Assembly: GCA_029780075.1 (NCBI GenBank)
Contig: JAKOZI010000249.1
Location: 1-38,013, forward strand
Direction: 5' to 3'
Length of the DNA: 38,013 bases
Source of the DNA: Pseudomonadota bacterium
GTDB lineage: Bacteria > Pseudomonadota > Gammaproteobacteria > Burkholderiales > Rhodocyclaceae
How positions within the stretch are numbered: the first letter of the stretch is position 1; every line of letters begins with the position of its first letter. This document shows, in pieces, positions 25,413 through 34,001 of this stretch. A program made the position numbers and the translations under genes. The notes beneath the pieces were generated by a model that was not told the origin of the DNA, made no database searches, and was given only the letters and a program-made list of their open reading frames with translations.

Positions 25413-26798
25413 ATGCTCGCAAGGCAAATCATCAGGCGATGCCTGTCGCTGCTGCCGGTGCTCTGGATGCTTGCGTATGCCGGCGCGGCAGGCAGTGCCC
25501 CGGCACTTGAGCAAGTCGCCGCCGGAGTCAACATAGACCCTGACCAGATCTCCGTTTCCGGTATCTCCTCGGGCGGATTCATGGCCCATCAGTTTCATGT
25601 CGCGCATTCCGATCACATCATGGGTGCCGGTATCGTTGCCGGCGGTCCTTATTACTGTGCGCACGGGACGATTCTGGATGCCGTCACCCGCTGCAGCCAG
25701 TTCGTCATGCTCGAATGCTCGGCGCTTGGGCTGGATGCACGGTGGTGCGGGAACTCCGACCTGACTCCAGGGAACAAGACCGAAATCGAACACGTAGCCC
25801 GCACCTCGTTTGCAGAAGCGAAGAAGCAGGAGGTTGAAGGGACGATCAGCAAGCTTGCCAACCTCAGGAACGGCAAGGTGTACCTGTTCAGCGGCGCGCA
25901 CGACCATATCGTTCCACTGGGCGTGATGGACGCGCTCTTCCATTTCTACGCCGACACCGACAAGGGTGGCGTGGCTGCGGAAAACATGGCCTATCGCCGC
26001 ACTTTTCCTGCCCGCCACACGATGGTCAGAGACAGTTTCGACAAGCCTGCAGGTGATGTGGTGGGGCCGTGCCCATTGCCGCCAGCCGATCCCCCTGCCA
26101 ACGACAAGGACGCCTATATCGACGATTGCGAGGCGGTGGCCAAGGCGAGTGCGCTGAAAAATCACTGCCTCTGCCAGCCAGCTGCCGCAAGCGCGGCGGG
26201 AGCGCCCTGCCCACCGCGAGGCAAGGAAGCGATCTGCCGGGATCTCGCCGACGTGGACCTGGCGGGTGCAATCCTCAAGCGTATCTACGGCGTGCAAGCG
26301 CTCAAAGACGCGCGCGTGCCTGTAGCAGAGAGCGAGGTTCTGGCCTTCGACCAGCGACAGGTTTTCGGCAAGTTCTCCGATACGCCTTACAATGCCTTGC
26401 AGAACGCCTCGATGGCCAGAGAGGGCTACGTCTTCATCCCGAAGGCATGCAAGGACGGCCGGACGTGCAAGTTGCATGTCGCGTTCCACGGCTGCCGCCA
26501 GGGCGGGACGACCGATGGCAGAATCGGTCACTCCGGCAATCTTTTCGCGAAGTTTGCAGGTTACAACGAATGGGCCCAAGCCAATCAGATCATCGTGCTC
26601 TACCCCCAGATTCAGGCGCGTGGCGGTGCTTCCCCACTGACGCCACCGCTTAATCCTCGGGGATGCTGGGACTGGTGGGGGCAGAACTACACCCATACCG
26701 CGTACCACACACAGCACGGCTCTCAGATCAAGGCGGTGGCCCAGATGATCAACATTCTCGCCGGAGGAAAGAATCTGCTCGAGATCCCGGCCGAGTGA
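25413..26798 (+). CDS. Secreted polyhydroxyalkanoate depolymerase-like esterase
   Basis: A 461-residue alpha/beta hydrolase related to short-chain-length PHA depolymerases. The ATG at 25413 has a strong GGGGAGAAGG site and opens a signal peptide (about 1-28; LSLLPVLWMLAYAGAAGSA). The lipase box is G50-I-S52-S-G54 (VSGISSGGFMAHQF) with S52 as the expected nucleophile. YLFSGAHDHIVPLGVMDALF includes a likely catalytic Asp. The oxyanion-type HVAFHGCRQGGTTDGRIGHS lies after the lipase box, the order typical of type 2 catalytic domains. NPRGCWDWWG near 420 is a family signature. There are many cysteines, consistent with export and disulfides. It has its own promoter and is followed by a phasin gene, which supports a role in PHA metabolism; polymer degradation outside or in the periplasm is inferred. 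Confidence 0.87.
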   Translation: MLARQIIRRCLSLLPVLWMLAYAGAAGSAPALEQVAAGVNIDPDQISVSGISSGGFMAHQFHVAHSDHIMGAGIVAGGPYYCAHGTILDAVTRCSQFVMLECSALGLDARWCGNSDLTPGNKTEIEHVARTSFAEAKKQEVEGTISKLANLRNGKVYLFSGAHDHIVPLGVMDALFHFYADTDKGGVAAENMAYRRTFPARHTMVRDSFDKPAGDVVGPCPLPPADPPANDKDAYIDDCEAVAKASALKNHCLCQPAAASAAGAPCPPRGKEAICRDLADVDLAGAILKRIYGVQALKDARVPVAESEVLAFDQRQVFGKFSDTPYNALQNASMAREGYVFIPKACKDGRTCKLHVAFHGCRQGGTTDGRIGHSGNLFAKFAGYNEWAQANQIIVLYPQIQARGGASPLTPPLNPRGCWDWWGQNYTHTAYHTQHGSQIKAVAQMINILAGGKNLLEIPAE

Positions 26799-26886
26799 GG
26801 TGCCCAAGCAGGCTGACGACAATGACCTGGTGGACATAGGCGTCACGCCGTCTGCCTGGACCTGAAAGCTAATGGAGGACTGGAAA

Positions 26887-27354
26887 ATGGCGGATGTTTC
26901 CCAACTACTCAGCGACTGGGGCAAGGCTGTCGCCAGCATGGACGTGACCAAGGGTACGGAGGGGCTACTTAAAGTCCTGGCAGGGCTGAAGGTACCCGGC
27001 GTCAACATGGACGCACTGGTGGCCATGCAACGGGACAACCTGGAAGCGTTGAGCGCCTCCAATCGCGCGGCGCTCGAAGGGATGAAAGCGATCGGCGAGT
27101 GGCAGGTGAAGATCCTGCACGCCACGCTGCAACAGCTCAATACCGCGATCGAAGGGTTGTCCCGCAGTGGTTCGCCGCAGGAACTCATCGCCGCTGAAAC
27201 CGAACTCGCCAGAAAAGCTTTCGAGACGGCAGTCGGCGAAATGCGCGGGCTGGCCGAAATCGTGATCAGGGCAAATCAACAGGCCACTGACGCCATCGTC
27301 AAGCGCATCCCCGAGAGCCTGGAGGAAATCAAGGACGTGCTGAAGATTCCGTAG
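26887..27354 (+). CDS. Phasin-family protein (PHA granule-associated)
   Basis: A 155-residue, almost fully helical protein of the phasin family, which coats PHA granules and controls their size. The ATG at 26887 is chosen over the one at 26872 because GGAGG sits eight bases before it. Family-like segments are LQQLNTAIEGLSRSGSPQEL (about 81-100), LARKAFETAVGEMRGLAEIV and the end VKRIPESLEEIKDVLKI. No signal peptide; cytoplasmic. It follows the depolymerase by 88 bases on the same strand. Confidence 0.88.
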   Translation: MADVSQLLSDWGKAVASMDVTKGTEGLLKVLAGLKVPGVNMDALVAMQRDNLEALSASNRAALEGMKAIGEWQVKILHATLQQLNTAIEGLSRSGSPQELIAAETELARKAFETAVGEMRGLAEIVIRANQQATDAIVKRIPESLEEIKDVLKIP

Positions 27355-27394
27355 CTGCGGCCACGCCAAGGCGGCGTTTCCGGCGCTCGGTCTG

Positions 27395-28450
27395 TTATCT
27401 GGGGGCCGCCTGCAACCAATCGCGCCAGGGGTCGTCCGGCTTGAACAGCAGGACCCCCCCGACGCCCTTGTCGACGATCAGCACATCACCCGCCGCGAAC
27501 AACGCACCGCTTGCTTTTGCTACTGCCACCGCGCACGGTTTATCGATCTCCTGGCGCTTGAGCACCGCCAGTTCCCTTCCACCCATCGATACGATGCGCA
27601 GGGAACCGGTGCTGGCACCCATGTAGTCGTTACTGAACTGGGTAATGACGAAACCCTCCTTGACCGTCTCGAAATCGTCAAAGAGGTGAAACGGGCCCGT
27701 ATAGATCACCCGTGGCTCGCCGGCACTGCCGTCGTCGTTGATCGGCACGCTACCGAGCACGGCGGCCGGCGTGGTGTTACCCGAGTAATATAGCGTCTGA
27801 CCCTTGACCTTCAATCCATTGGGTTTGCAGCCGGGTGGACGGCACCACAGTCCCGCTTTGGAACCGTCGCCGTCAGCGTCGGTAGGTACCCTGTAGATGC
27901 CGGTTGAGATGCTCGGCCCGCTGTTGGCGACAAAGAGTGACTCGCCGTCAGTACTGATGGCGATGCCGTTGGCCAGTATGTTTCCGGGAAGCCCGGCGAC
28001 GAGTTCCGTAAAGGCCAGCGGCATCTGCCTGAGATCGCACCGGACGATCCAGGATTCGACGGGATAGGTCATTGCCGCGAGCGACAGGCGCAGCAAACCG
28101 GTCAGCGTTTGCTGCAGTTCATTGACATCGTCCATCAGGGCATTGAGCAGGGGATTGTTTCCCTGCATGACATGCGCACATGCCAGGTACAGATAATCGC
28201 CATGCGCCGCGATCCCGTTCTTCATGCAGCGCTTCGGCACCCCCTTGACGCGCACCGGAATACGCTTTTTGTCGCAGTCATCGTCGGAAGGCCCGAGCAG
28301 TTCATACACCCCCTCACGGCCAGTCACGAACAGTCGTTGCGTGCCCGAAAAAACGATGCTTTCGGCATTCGAAACATCACGGCACAAGGTTACGACAGGG
28401 CCGCTCAATGGCGGGGCTTGGGATACCAGGGCAGCGTACAGGGATATCAT
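27395..28450 (-). CDS. SMP-30/gluconolactonase-like beta-propeller protein, function unknown
   Basis: A 351-residue protein without a confident family. The ATG at 28450 is preferred to an upstream in-frame one because GGAGG lies seven bases before it. Propeller-like blade segments repeat: SIVFSGTQRLFVTGREGVYE, GIAAHGDYLYLACA, GIAISTDGESLFVANSGPSI, GLKVKGQTLYYSGNTTP, FVITQFSNDYMGAS. This fits an SMP-30/YncE-type six-blade fold. Several cysteines occur, but no clear signal peptide is seen, and catalytic metal ligands could not be placed. It is convergent with the phasin gene, 40 bases apart. A link to PHA metabolism is only suggested by position. Confidence 0.6.
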   Translation of the reverse strand: MISLYAALVSQAPPLSGPVVTLCRDVSNAESIVFSGTQRLFVTGREGVYELLGPSDDDCDKKRIPVRVKGVPKRCMKNGIAAHGDYLYLACAHVMQGNNPLLNALMDDVNELQQTLTGLLRLSLAAMTYPVESWIVRCDLRQMPLAFTELVAGLPGNILANGIAISTDGESLFVANSGPSISTGIYRVPTDADGDGSKAGLWCRPPGCKPNGLKVKGQTLYYSGNTTPAAVLGSVPINDDGSAGEPRVIYTGPFHLFDDFETVKEGFVITQFSNDYMGASTGSLRIVSMGGRELAVLKRQEIDKPCAVAVAKASGALFAAGDVLIVDKGVGGVLLFKPDDPWRDWLQAAPR

Positions 28451-28807
28451 CACGGGTCCTCCGCATCGGTAACTGAACGCCACTGATCAGACCCGTGGCG
28501 GCGATTTGCCCAACTCCCGGCGGCCTTGCTTCCGGGTAGCCTGCCGCGCGTTTAGCAACGACCGCCACTCGCTCCTGTTGCCGTCAGGACGGAGTGTGTC
28601 CTGAAAGAGAGCTGCGCACTTGCAGCGTACGTCACACCGATTGCATTACTTGCCCACCTGCCAGCGGTGTCTGATGACCAAAGCACACGCTCGGCGCGTC
28701 ACCAGCGCTCATGCAAACCAGCAATTGCATGTGGCGCCAGCCAGTGACACAACTTTTACGCCAAGAACAACCCATCACGCGTCGTAAAGCAGTATATTCG
28801 CCACCCC
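28451..28807. other. Intergenic region between the propeller gene and queC
   Basis: 357 bases between divergent genes. No protein-like frame, tRNA or clear riboswitch was found. A TATATT at 28793-28798 could be a -10 for queC but has no -35 partner; transcription from it would begin only a few bases before the ATG, and no Shine-Dalgarno sequence precedes that ATG. Confidence 0.5.
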
Positions 28808-29506
28808 ATGAGCACGCAACTTTCATCTCCGGCAAAGCCGGCCGTCGTCCTCCTCTCCGGTGGGCTCGACTCCGCAACCACGCTGGCGATCGCCCGCTCC
28901 GGCGGTTTCGCCTGTCATTGTCTGTCGATCGATTACGGACAGCGTCATCGCGTCGAACTCCGGGCCGCGGCGGCTGTTGCCGCAGCGCTCGGAGCCTGCG
29001 AGCACCGGACACTGTCGCTGCGGCTCGACGCCTTCGGTGGTTCGGCGCTGACCGACAGCCGCATCGCCGTCCCCGTCGACGGCGTGCAGCCGGGCATTCC
29101 GGTCACCTACGTGCCGGCACGCAATACCATCATGCTGTCTCTGGCTCTGGCCTGGGCCGAGGTGCTCGGGAGTGGAGACATCTTTGTCGGGGTCAATGCC
29201 ATCGACTACTCGGGTTATCCCGACTGCCGCCCGGAGTACATCGCAGCCTTCGAGCAGATGGCCAACCTCGCCACCAAGGCTGCCGTCGAAGGCACCAGGC
29301 TGCACATTCACGCACCATTGAGCGCGCTCGACAAGGCCGGCATCATCCGGCGCGGCAGCGAACTCGGAGTGGACTACGGGCTGACGGTTTCGTGTTATCA
29401 GGCCGACGAGGACGGCCGCGCCTGCGGGGTCTGTGATTCGTGCCGACTGCGATGCGCCGGCTTCGTCGCCGCCGGCTTGACCGACCCGACACGCTACGCC
29501 TTCTGA
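28808..29506 (+). CDS. queC: 7-cyano-7-deazaguanine synthase QueC
   Basis: A 232-residue ATP-dependent enzyme that turns 7-carboxy-7-deazaguanine into preQ0 for queuosine. The PP-loop SGGLDS (17-22) binds [13 protein letters not shown] near 43-52, [15 protein letters not shown] near 100-114 and [18 protein letters not shown] near 126-143 are family signatures. The zinc site is formed by the C-terminal [11 protein letters not shown] cluster and the upstream SCYQ cysteine. No Shine-Dalgarno sequence precedes the ATG. It works directly after QueE, whose gene is about 4 kb upstream on the same strand. Confidence 0.97.
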   Translation: MSTQLSSPAKPAVVLLSGGLDSATTLAIARSGGFACHCLSIDYGQRHRVELRAAAAVAAALGACEHRTLSLRLDAFGGSALTDSRIAVPVDGVQPGIPVTYVPARNTIMLSLALAWAEVLGSGDIFVGVNAIDYSGYPDCRPEYIAAFEQMANLATKAAVEGTRLHIHAPLSALDKAGIIRRGSELGVDYGLTVSCYQADEDGRACGVCDSCRLRCAGFVAAGLTDPTRYAF

Positions 29507-29578
29507 ACCAACGCTGTGGCGATGACTGACCGGTGTATGCCCGTACCGACAAGGGGGTTACAGTACGCCTCGCAGAGT

Positions 29579-29602
29579 GCGCGAAGGGTATGGCGTTCGC
29601 GC
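29579..29602 (+). terminator. Candidate hairpin terminator between queC and hom
   Basis: GCGCGAA (29579-29585) pairs with TTCGCGC (29596-29602) around a 10-base loop, followed by TTCTTCT. It lies in the 125-base gap between convergent genes, about 70 bases after the queC stop. The loop is long and the T-run interrupted, so strength is uncertain. Confidence 0.4.
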
Positions 29603-29631
29603 TTCTTCTGATCCGCCGCCGACTGCCTCCC

Positions 29632-30942
29632 TTACAGCAATTCTTCCAGCCGCAAGCGAATGATCGTGCCCCTGACCGCCGGCAGGGCCTCGATACCGGC
29701 AATAGCCGCGTCGATGTTTCGTTCGCGCGTCTTGTGGGTGAGCATGATGATGTCGGTTTGCTCCTCGCCTTCACCGGGCTCGCGCTGGATCATGGCGACG
29801 ATCGAGATGCCGTCGTCGGCGAGAATGCGTGTCACGTCAGCGAGCACACCCGGGCGGTCTTCGACGCGCAGGCGCAGGTAGTAGCTGCTGACCACGTCGG
29901 CAATCGGCAGAATCGCCAGATCGACCATCGCGTCGGGCTGGAAGGCAAGATGCGGGACGCGGTGCTCGGGGTCGGCGGTATGCATGCGCGTTACATCGAC
30001 GAGATCGGCGATGACCGCCGAGGCGGTGGGCTCGGCGCCGGCGCCCTTGCCGTAGTAGAGCGTTGCGCCGACGGCGTCGCCCTTGACCAGCACCGCGTTC
30101 ATTGCACCCTCGACGTTGGCGATCAGGCGTTTGGCCGGGATCAGCGTCGGATGCACGCGCAGTTCGACGCCTTCGGCGGTCCGCTTGGTGATGCCGAGCA
30201 GCTTGATGCGGTAGCCGAGTTGTTCGGCATACTTGATGTCGGCGGCGTCAAGCTTGCTGATGCCTTCAATATGCGCCTTGTCGAAGCTCATCGAGTTCCC
30301 GAAGGCGATCGCCGACATGATCGACAGTTTGTGCGCGGCGTCAACGCCTTCGACGTCGAAAGTCGGGTCGGCTTCGGCATAGCCCAAACGCTGCGCTTCC
30401 TTGAGCACGGAGTCGAAAGACAGCCCCTGGTCGCGCATCTCGGAGAGGATGAAGTTTGTCGTACCGTTGATGATGCCGGCGATCCACTCGATGCGATTGG
30501 CGGTCAGGCCTTCGCGCAGCGCCTTGATGATCGGGATGCCGCCGGCGACGGCGGCTTCGAAGGCGACCATGACCCCCTTCTGTTGCGCAGCCGCAAAAAT
30601 CTCGTTGCCGTGCTTCGCCAGCAAAGCCTTGTTGGCGGTCACCACGTGCTTGCCGTTGTCGATCGCCTGCAGCACGAGCTCCCTCGCGACACCGTAGCCA
30701 CCGATCAGCTCGACGACGATGTCTACCTCCGGGTCGCTGACTACGGCAAAAGCGTCATCGCTCATTCTGCAGGCGCCACCCGTGAGCTGCCGAATCCGTT
30801 CGAGGTCCTTGTCGGCAACGATACTGATCCGAATCGGACGACCCGCGCGGCGGGTGATTTCCTCAGCGTTACGCATGAGTACCGAATAAGTACCGCCACC
30901 GACAGTGCCGATTCCGAGAAGTCCAACATTGATAGGTTTCAT
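29632..30942 (-). CDS. hom: Homoserine dehydrogenase
   Basis: A 436-residue NAD(P)-dependent enzyme that reduces aspartate semialdehyde to homoserine for threonine and methionine. The nucleotide-binding motif is GLLGIGTVGGGTY (about 8-20). Catalytic-domain signatures include VVTANKALLAKHG near 98-110, AVAGGIPIIKALREGL near 130, GIINGTTNFILSEM near 154, and YAEADPTFDVEGVDAAHKLS near 190. A C-terminal ACT domain (about 350-430; LRVEDRPGVLADVTRILADD) allows feedback control, usually by threonine. The ATG at 30942 fits the family start; the ribosome site is weak. thrC, which often follows hom in betaproteobacteria, is absent; queC follows on the opposite strand. Confidence 0.97.
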   Translation of the reverse strand: MKPINVGLLGIGTVGGGTYSVLMRNAEEITRRAGRPIRISIVADKDLERIRQLTGGACRMSDDAFAVVSDPEVDIVVELIGGYGVARELVLQAIDNGKHVVTANKALLAKHGNEIFAAAQQKGVMVAFEAAVAGGIPIIKALREGLTANRIEWIAGIINGTTNFILSEMRDQGLSFDSVLKEAQRLGYAEADPTFDVEGVDAAHKLSIMSAIAFGNSMSFDKAHIEGISKLDAADIKYAEQLGYRIKLLGITKRTAEGVELRVHPTLIPAKRLIANVEGAMNAVLVKGDAVGATLYYGKGAGAEPTASAVIADLVDVTRMHTADPEHRVPHLAFQPDAMVDLAILPIADVVSSYYLRLRVEDRPGVLADVTRILADDGISIVAMIQREPGEGEEQTDIIMLTHKTRERNIDAAIAGIEALPAVRGTIIRLRLEELL

Positions 30943-31016
30943 AGAGCAGTCACGAGTAAGGGTTGTGGAAAAGTAAACAGCGAGCACGGCCCAGCGCAGG
31001 GCGGATGCGTCGCGGC

Positions 31017-32255
31017 CTAGGTCGGCCGGGTTCCTGCTCGCTGGCGGTAGCCGGCGAGGAAACGTGCGATGCGCGCAATCGCGTCGCGAAGGTCGTCTTC
31101 ATGCGGCAGGAAGACAAGGCGGAAGTGATCGGGATCCGGCCAGTTGAAGCCGCTGCCCTGAACCAGCAGCACACGCTCTTCCTGCAAAAGTTCGGCGATG
31201 AAATCCTGATCGTTGTCGATCGGGTAAACCTGCGGGTCAAGGCGCGGAAACATGTACAGGGCCGCCTTGGGTTTGACGCAGCTGACGCCGGGGATGGCGG
31301 TGATGAGTGCGTGCGCCAGGTCGCGCTGGCGGCACATCCGTCCCCCCGGGGCTACCAGATCGTCAATGCTCTGGTAGCCACCCAGGGCGGTCTGGATCGC
31401 ATGTTGTGCCGGTACGTTGGCACACAGACGCATCGACGCGAGCATGTCCAGGCCCTCGATGTAGTCACGGGCCTCGCGCAGGTCGCCGGAGACGACCATC
31501 CAGCCGGCGCGGTAGCCACACGCGCGGTAGTTCTTCGACAGGCCGTTGAAGGTGATGGTCAGCACGTCCTGCGACAGCGAGGCAATCGCGGTGTGCGTGG
31601 CGCCATCGTAGAGCACCTTGTCGTACACCTCGTCGGCGTAGATGATCAGGTTGTGCGCGCGCGCGATGGCGACCATCTCGCGCAGCACGCTGTCCGGATA
31701 CAGGGCGCCGGTCGGGTTGTTCGGATTGATTACCACCAGCGCACGCGTTCTCGGCGTGATTCGGGCGCGCAGATCGTCAAGGTCGGGCAGCCAGTCGTTG
31801 GCTTCATCGCAGAGGTAGTGGCGCGGCGTGCCGCTCGACAGGCTCACTGCCGCAGTCCACAAGGGGTAGTCGGGTGCCGGCACCAGCACCTCGTCGCCCA
31901 CATTGAGCAGGGCGTTCATGGCCATCACGATCAGCTCCGAAACGCCATTGCCGATGTAGATGTCCTCGAGCGTGACGCCCTTGATGTGCTTCTGCTGCGT
32001 GTAATGCATCACTGCCTTGCGCGCGGAGAAGATTCCCTTCGAATCCGAGTAACCCGCCGCCGTCGGCAGATTGCGGATCATGTCGAGCTGGATTTCCTCC
32101 GGTGCCTCGAAGCCGAAGGCAGCAAGATTGCCGATATTGAGTTTGACGATGTGGTGGCCTTCATCCTCCATCTGTTTCGCCTTTTGCAGCACGGGGCCAC
32201 GAATGTCATAGCAGACGTTGTCGAGCTTGTTCGATTTGAGTACCGGTTTCATCAT
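31017..32255 (-). CDS. alaA: Alanine/pyruvate aminotransferase, AlaA-like
   Basis: A 412-residue class I/II PLP aminotransferase. Its start (VLKSNKLDNVCYDIRGPVLQ and on) and LNIGNLAAFGFEAPEEI match AlaA (YfbQ) of E. coli. The PLP lysine lies in FNGLSKNYRACGYRAGW, and the cofactor Asp/Tyr in IIYADEVYDKVLYDG. NPNNPTGALY is the substrate-site loop, and a conserved Arg is expected in FRLVFLP near the C-terminus. Two adjacent ATG codons (32255, 32252) are possible starts. It begins six bases after the stop of the alaC-like gene, so the two are co-transcribed, and hom follows. Confidence 0.93.
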   Translation of the reverse strand: MMKPVLKSNKLDNVCYDIRGPVLQKAKQMEDEGHHIVKLNIGNLAAFGFEAPEEIQLDMIRNLPTAAGYSDSKGIFSARKAVMHYTQQKHIKGVTLEDIYIGNGVSELIVMAMNALLNVGDEVLVPAPDYPLWTAAVSLSSGTPRHYLCDEANDWLPDLDDLRARITPRTRALVVINPNNPTGALYPDSVLREMVAIARAHNLIIYADEVYDKVLYDGATHTAIASLSQDVLTITFNGLSKNYRACGYRAGWMVVSGDLREARDYIEGLDMLASMRLCANVPAQHAIQTALGGYQSIDDLVAPGGRMCRQRDLAHALITAIPGVSCVKPKAALYMFPRLDPQVYPIDNDQDFIAELLQEERVLLVQGSGFNWPDPDHFRLVFLPHEDDLRDAIARIARFLAGYRQRAGTRPT

Positions 32256-32261
32256 CCTGGC

Positions 32262-33446
32262 CTAGAGCAGGCCGTCCTTCCTGAACATGTCCTTGATGCC
32301 GCGAATCGCCTGGCGCGTGCGCTCCTCGTTCTCGATCAGCGCGAAACGGACGTGGTCGTCGCCATACTCGCCGAAACCGACGCCGGGTGACACCGCAACT
32401 CTGGCTTCGTTGAGCAGCTTCTTGGCAAACTCCAGCGAGCCCATCTGTTGATAGGCAGTGGGGATTTTCGCCCAGATGTACATCGAGGCCTTCGGAATCT
32501 CGACCATCCAGCCGGCTTCGTGCAGCCCCTTGGCCAGTACGTTGCGACGACCCTGGTAGAGTTGTCGCACGTCCTCTACGCACTGCTGTGGGCCATCGAG
32601 CGCGATCACCGAGGCGACCTGGATCGGTGTGAAGGTGCCGTAGTCGTGATAGCTCTTGATGCGCACCAAGGCGTTGCACAGTTCCTGGTTGCCGACCATG
32701 TAGCCGACCCGCCAGCCGGCCATGTTGTAGCTCTTCGACATCGTAAAAAACTCGACGGCCACTTCGCGCGCACCCGCGACCTGCATGATCGACGGCGCCT
32801 GATAGCCATCGAAGGTGATGTCGGCGTAGGCCAGGTCGTGTACCACCAGAATGTCATGCTGCCTGGCCAGAGCCACGATGCGTTCGAAGAAGTCGAGGTC
32901 TACGCAGCGCGCCGTCGGATTGCTCGGAAACCCGAGAATCATCATTTTCGGCTTTGGAATCGACTCGCGGATGGCGCGTTGCACCTCGTCGAAGAAATCG
33001 ACGTCCGGTGTCATGCGCACCGAGCGGATGTCGGCGCCGGCGATGATCGCCCCGTAGATGTGAATCGGGTAGGACGGATTGGGAACCAGCACGGTATCGC
33101 CGCGGTCCAGTGTGGCGAGCATCAGATGCGCGAGGCCCTCTTTCGAGCCGATGGTTACCACGGCTTCGGTTTCCGGGTCGAAGCTGACATCGTAGCGCCG
33201 TTGATACCAGTCGCAGATGGACTTGCGCAGGCGCGGAATGCCCTTGGAGATCGAATAACCGTGCGTGTTCTCGCGCAGCGCCGCTTCGACCAGCTTGTCG
33301 GTGATGTGCTGCGGCGTTGGGCCGTCCGGGTTGCCCATGCTCATGTCGATGATGTCTTCGCCGCGCCGCCGGGCGGCCATTTTCAACTCCGCGGTAATGC
33401 TGAAAACGTAGGGCGGCAAACGCTTGATGCGGGAAAACTCTCTCAT
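32262..33446 (-). CDS. alaC: Alanine aminotransferase, AlaC-like
   Basis: A 394-residue class I/II PLP aminotransferase. The ATG at 33446 gives [20 protein letters not shown], the usual AlaC start; a longer in-frame start at 33515 is unlikely. It has MGNPDGPTP near 37, [10 protein letters not shown] near 98, [17 protein letters not shown] near 168, [15 protein letters not shown], and the PLP lysine in [17 protein letters not shown]. AlaC-type enzymes make alanine from pyruvate and glutamate. In many betaproteobacteria this gene directly precedes hom; here an AlaA-like gene lies between. It is divergent from the Mth938-like gene. Confidence 0.93.
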   Translation of the reverse strand: MREFSRIKRLPPYVFSITAELKMAARRRGEDIIDMSMGNPDGPTPQHITDKLVEAALRENTHGYSISKGIPRLRKSICDWYQRRYDVSFDPETEAVVTIGSKEGLAHLMLATLDRGDTVLVPNPSYPIHIYGAIIAGADIRSVRMTPDVDFFDEVQRAIRESIPKPKMMILGFPSNPTARCVDLDFFERIVALARQHDILVVHDLAYADITFDGYQAPSIMQVAGAREVAVEFFTMSKSYNMAGWRVGYMVGNQELCNALVRIKSYHDYGTFTPIQVASVIALDGPQQCVEDVRQLYQGRRNVLAKGLHEAGWMVEIPKASMYIWAKIPTAYQQMGSLEFAKKLLNEARVAVSPGVGFGEYGDDHVRFALIENEERTRQAIRGIKDMFRKDGLL

Positions 33447-33531
33447 GATCCAGGCTCGGCTAGTGGTCAACGCAGTGGGCGACACATCGAACGCCGTGCG
33501 GCGCAACGCGGCCATCAGGCTCGGTCAGCGT

Positions 33532-33560
33532 CTGAACGCGGTCGACAAAAAAGCTATAAT
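33532..33560 (+). promoter_or_regulatory. Candidate promoter for the Mth938-like gene
   Basis: A perfect TATAAT at 33555-33560 has a weak -35 (CTGAAC, 33532-33537) at a 17-base spacing, in the 146-base divergent region before the ATG at 33593. The gene has no Shine-Dalgarno sequence, so the leader is short and plain. Confidence 0.5.
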
Positions 33561-33592
33561 CCTACTTTAACGTCCTGTGCACCGCAATTTTC

Positions 33593-33964
33593 ATGAAACT
33601 GCAGCTCGAAAACACCGATGGCCTGAACACCTTCACCGCCTACGGCGAGGGCTATGTCAGTGTCAATGGCATCCGCCACAACTGTAACCTGGCGGTGCTG
33701 CCTGATCGTCTGCTGCCGAACTGGACGCTGGCCACCTTCGAAACGCTGGGCGCCGCGGACCTAGAACTGCTCGCCTCTCTGGACGCTGAAATCATCCTGC
33801 TGGGGACCGGTAAACAGTTGCGCTTCCCGAGCCCGGAGTTGCTGCGACCGTTGGTCCAGGCACAGAAGGGGCTTGAAGTGATGGATCTGCCGGCAGCCTG
33901 TCGCACTTACAACATCCTGATCGGCGAAGGGCGTAAAGTCGCTGCCGGGTTGCTCCTTGTCTGA
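33593..33964 (+). CDS. Mth938-like domain protein (DUF498)
   Basis: A 123-residue protein of the Mth938/Xcc981 family (PF04430). Visible features are FTAYGEGYVSVNGIRHNCNL in the first part, the AEIILLGTGKQLRFPSPELL segment (about 65-84), and GLEVMDLPAACRTYNILIGE (about 92-112), where T and N of the TYN motif are strongly conserved. Bacterial members are small cytoplasmic proteins of unknown function; the human homologue NDUFAF3 helps assemble complex I, but no respiratory genes are nearby. The deacetylase gene follows after 37 bases. Confidence 0.92.
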   Translation: MKLQLENTDGLNTFTAYGEGYVSVNGIRHNCNLAVLPDRLLPNWTLATFETLGAADLELLASLDAEIILLGTGKQLRFPSPELLRPLVQAQKGLEVMDLPAACRTYNILIGEGRKVAAGLLLV

Positions 33965-34001
33965 GCGCTGTCGAGGGGCGCTGACGCGTCGCTTACGGTA
34001 A

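Noticed and set aside
29533-31020. 495-codon open frame on the plus strand
   Set aside because: Antisense to homoserine dehydrogenase; no domain and biased composition.
30963-32390. 475-codon open frame on the plus strand
   Set aside because: Antisense to the AlaA-like gene; the minus strand has full aminotransferase motifs.
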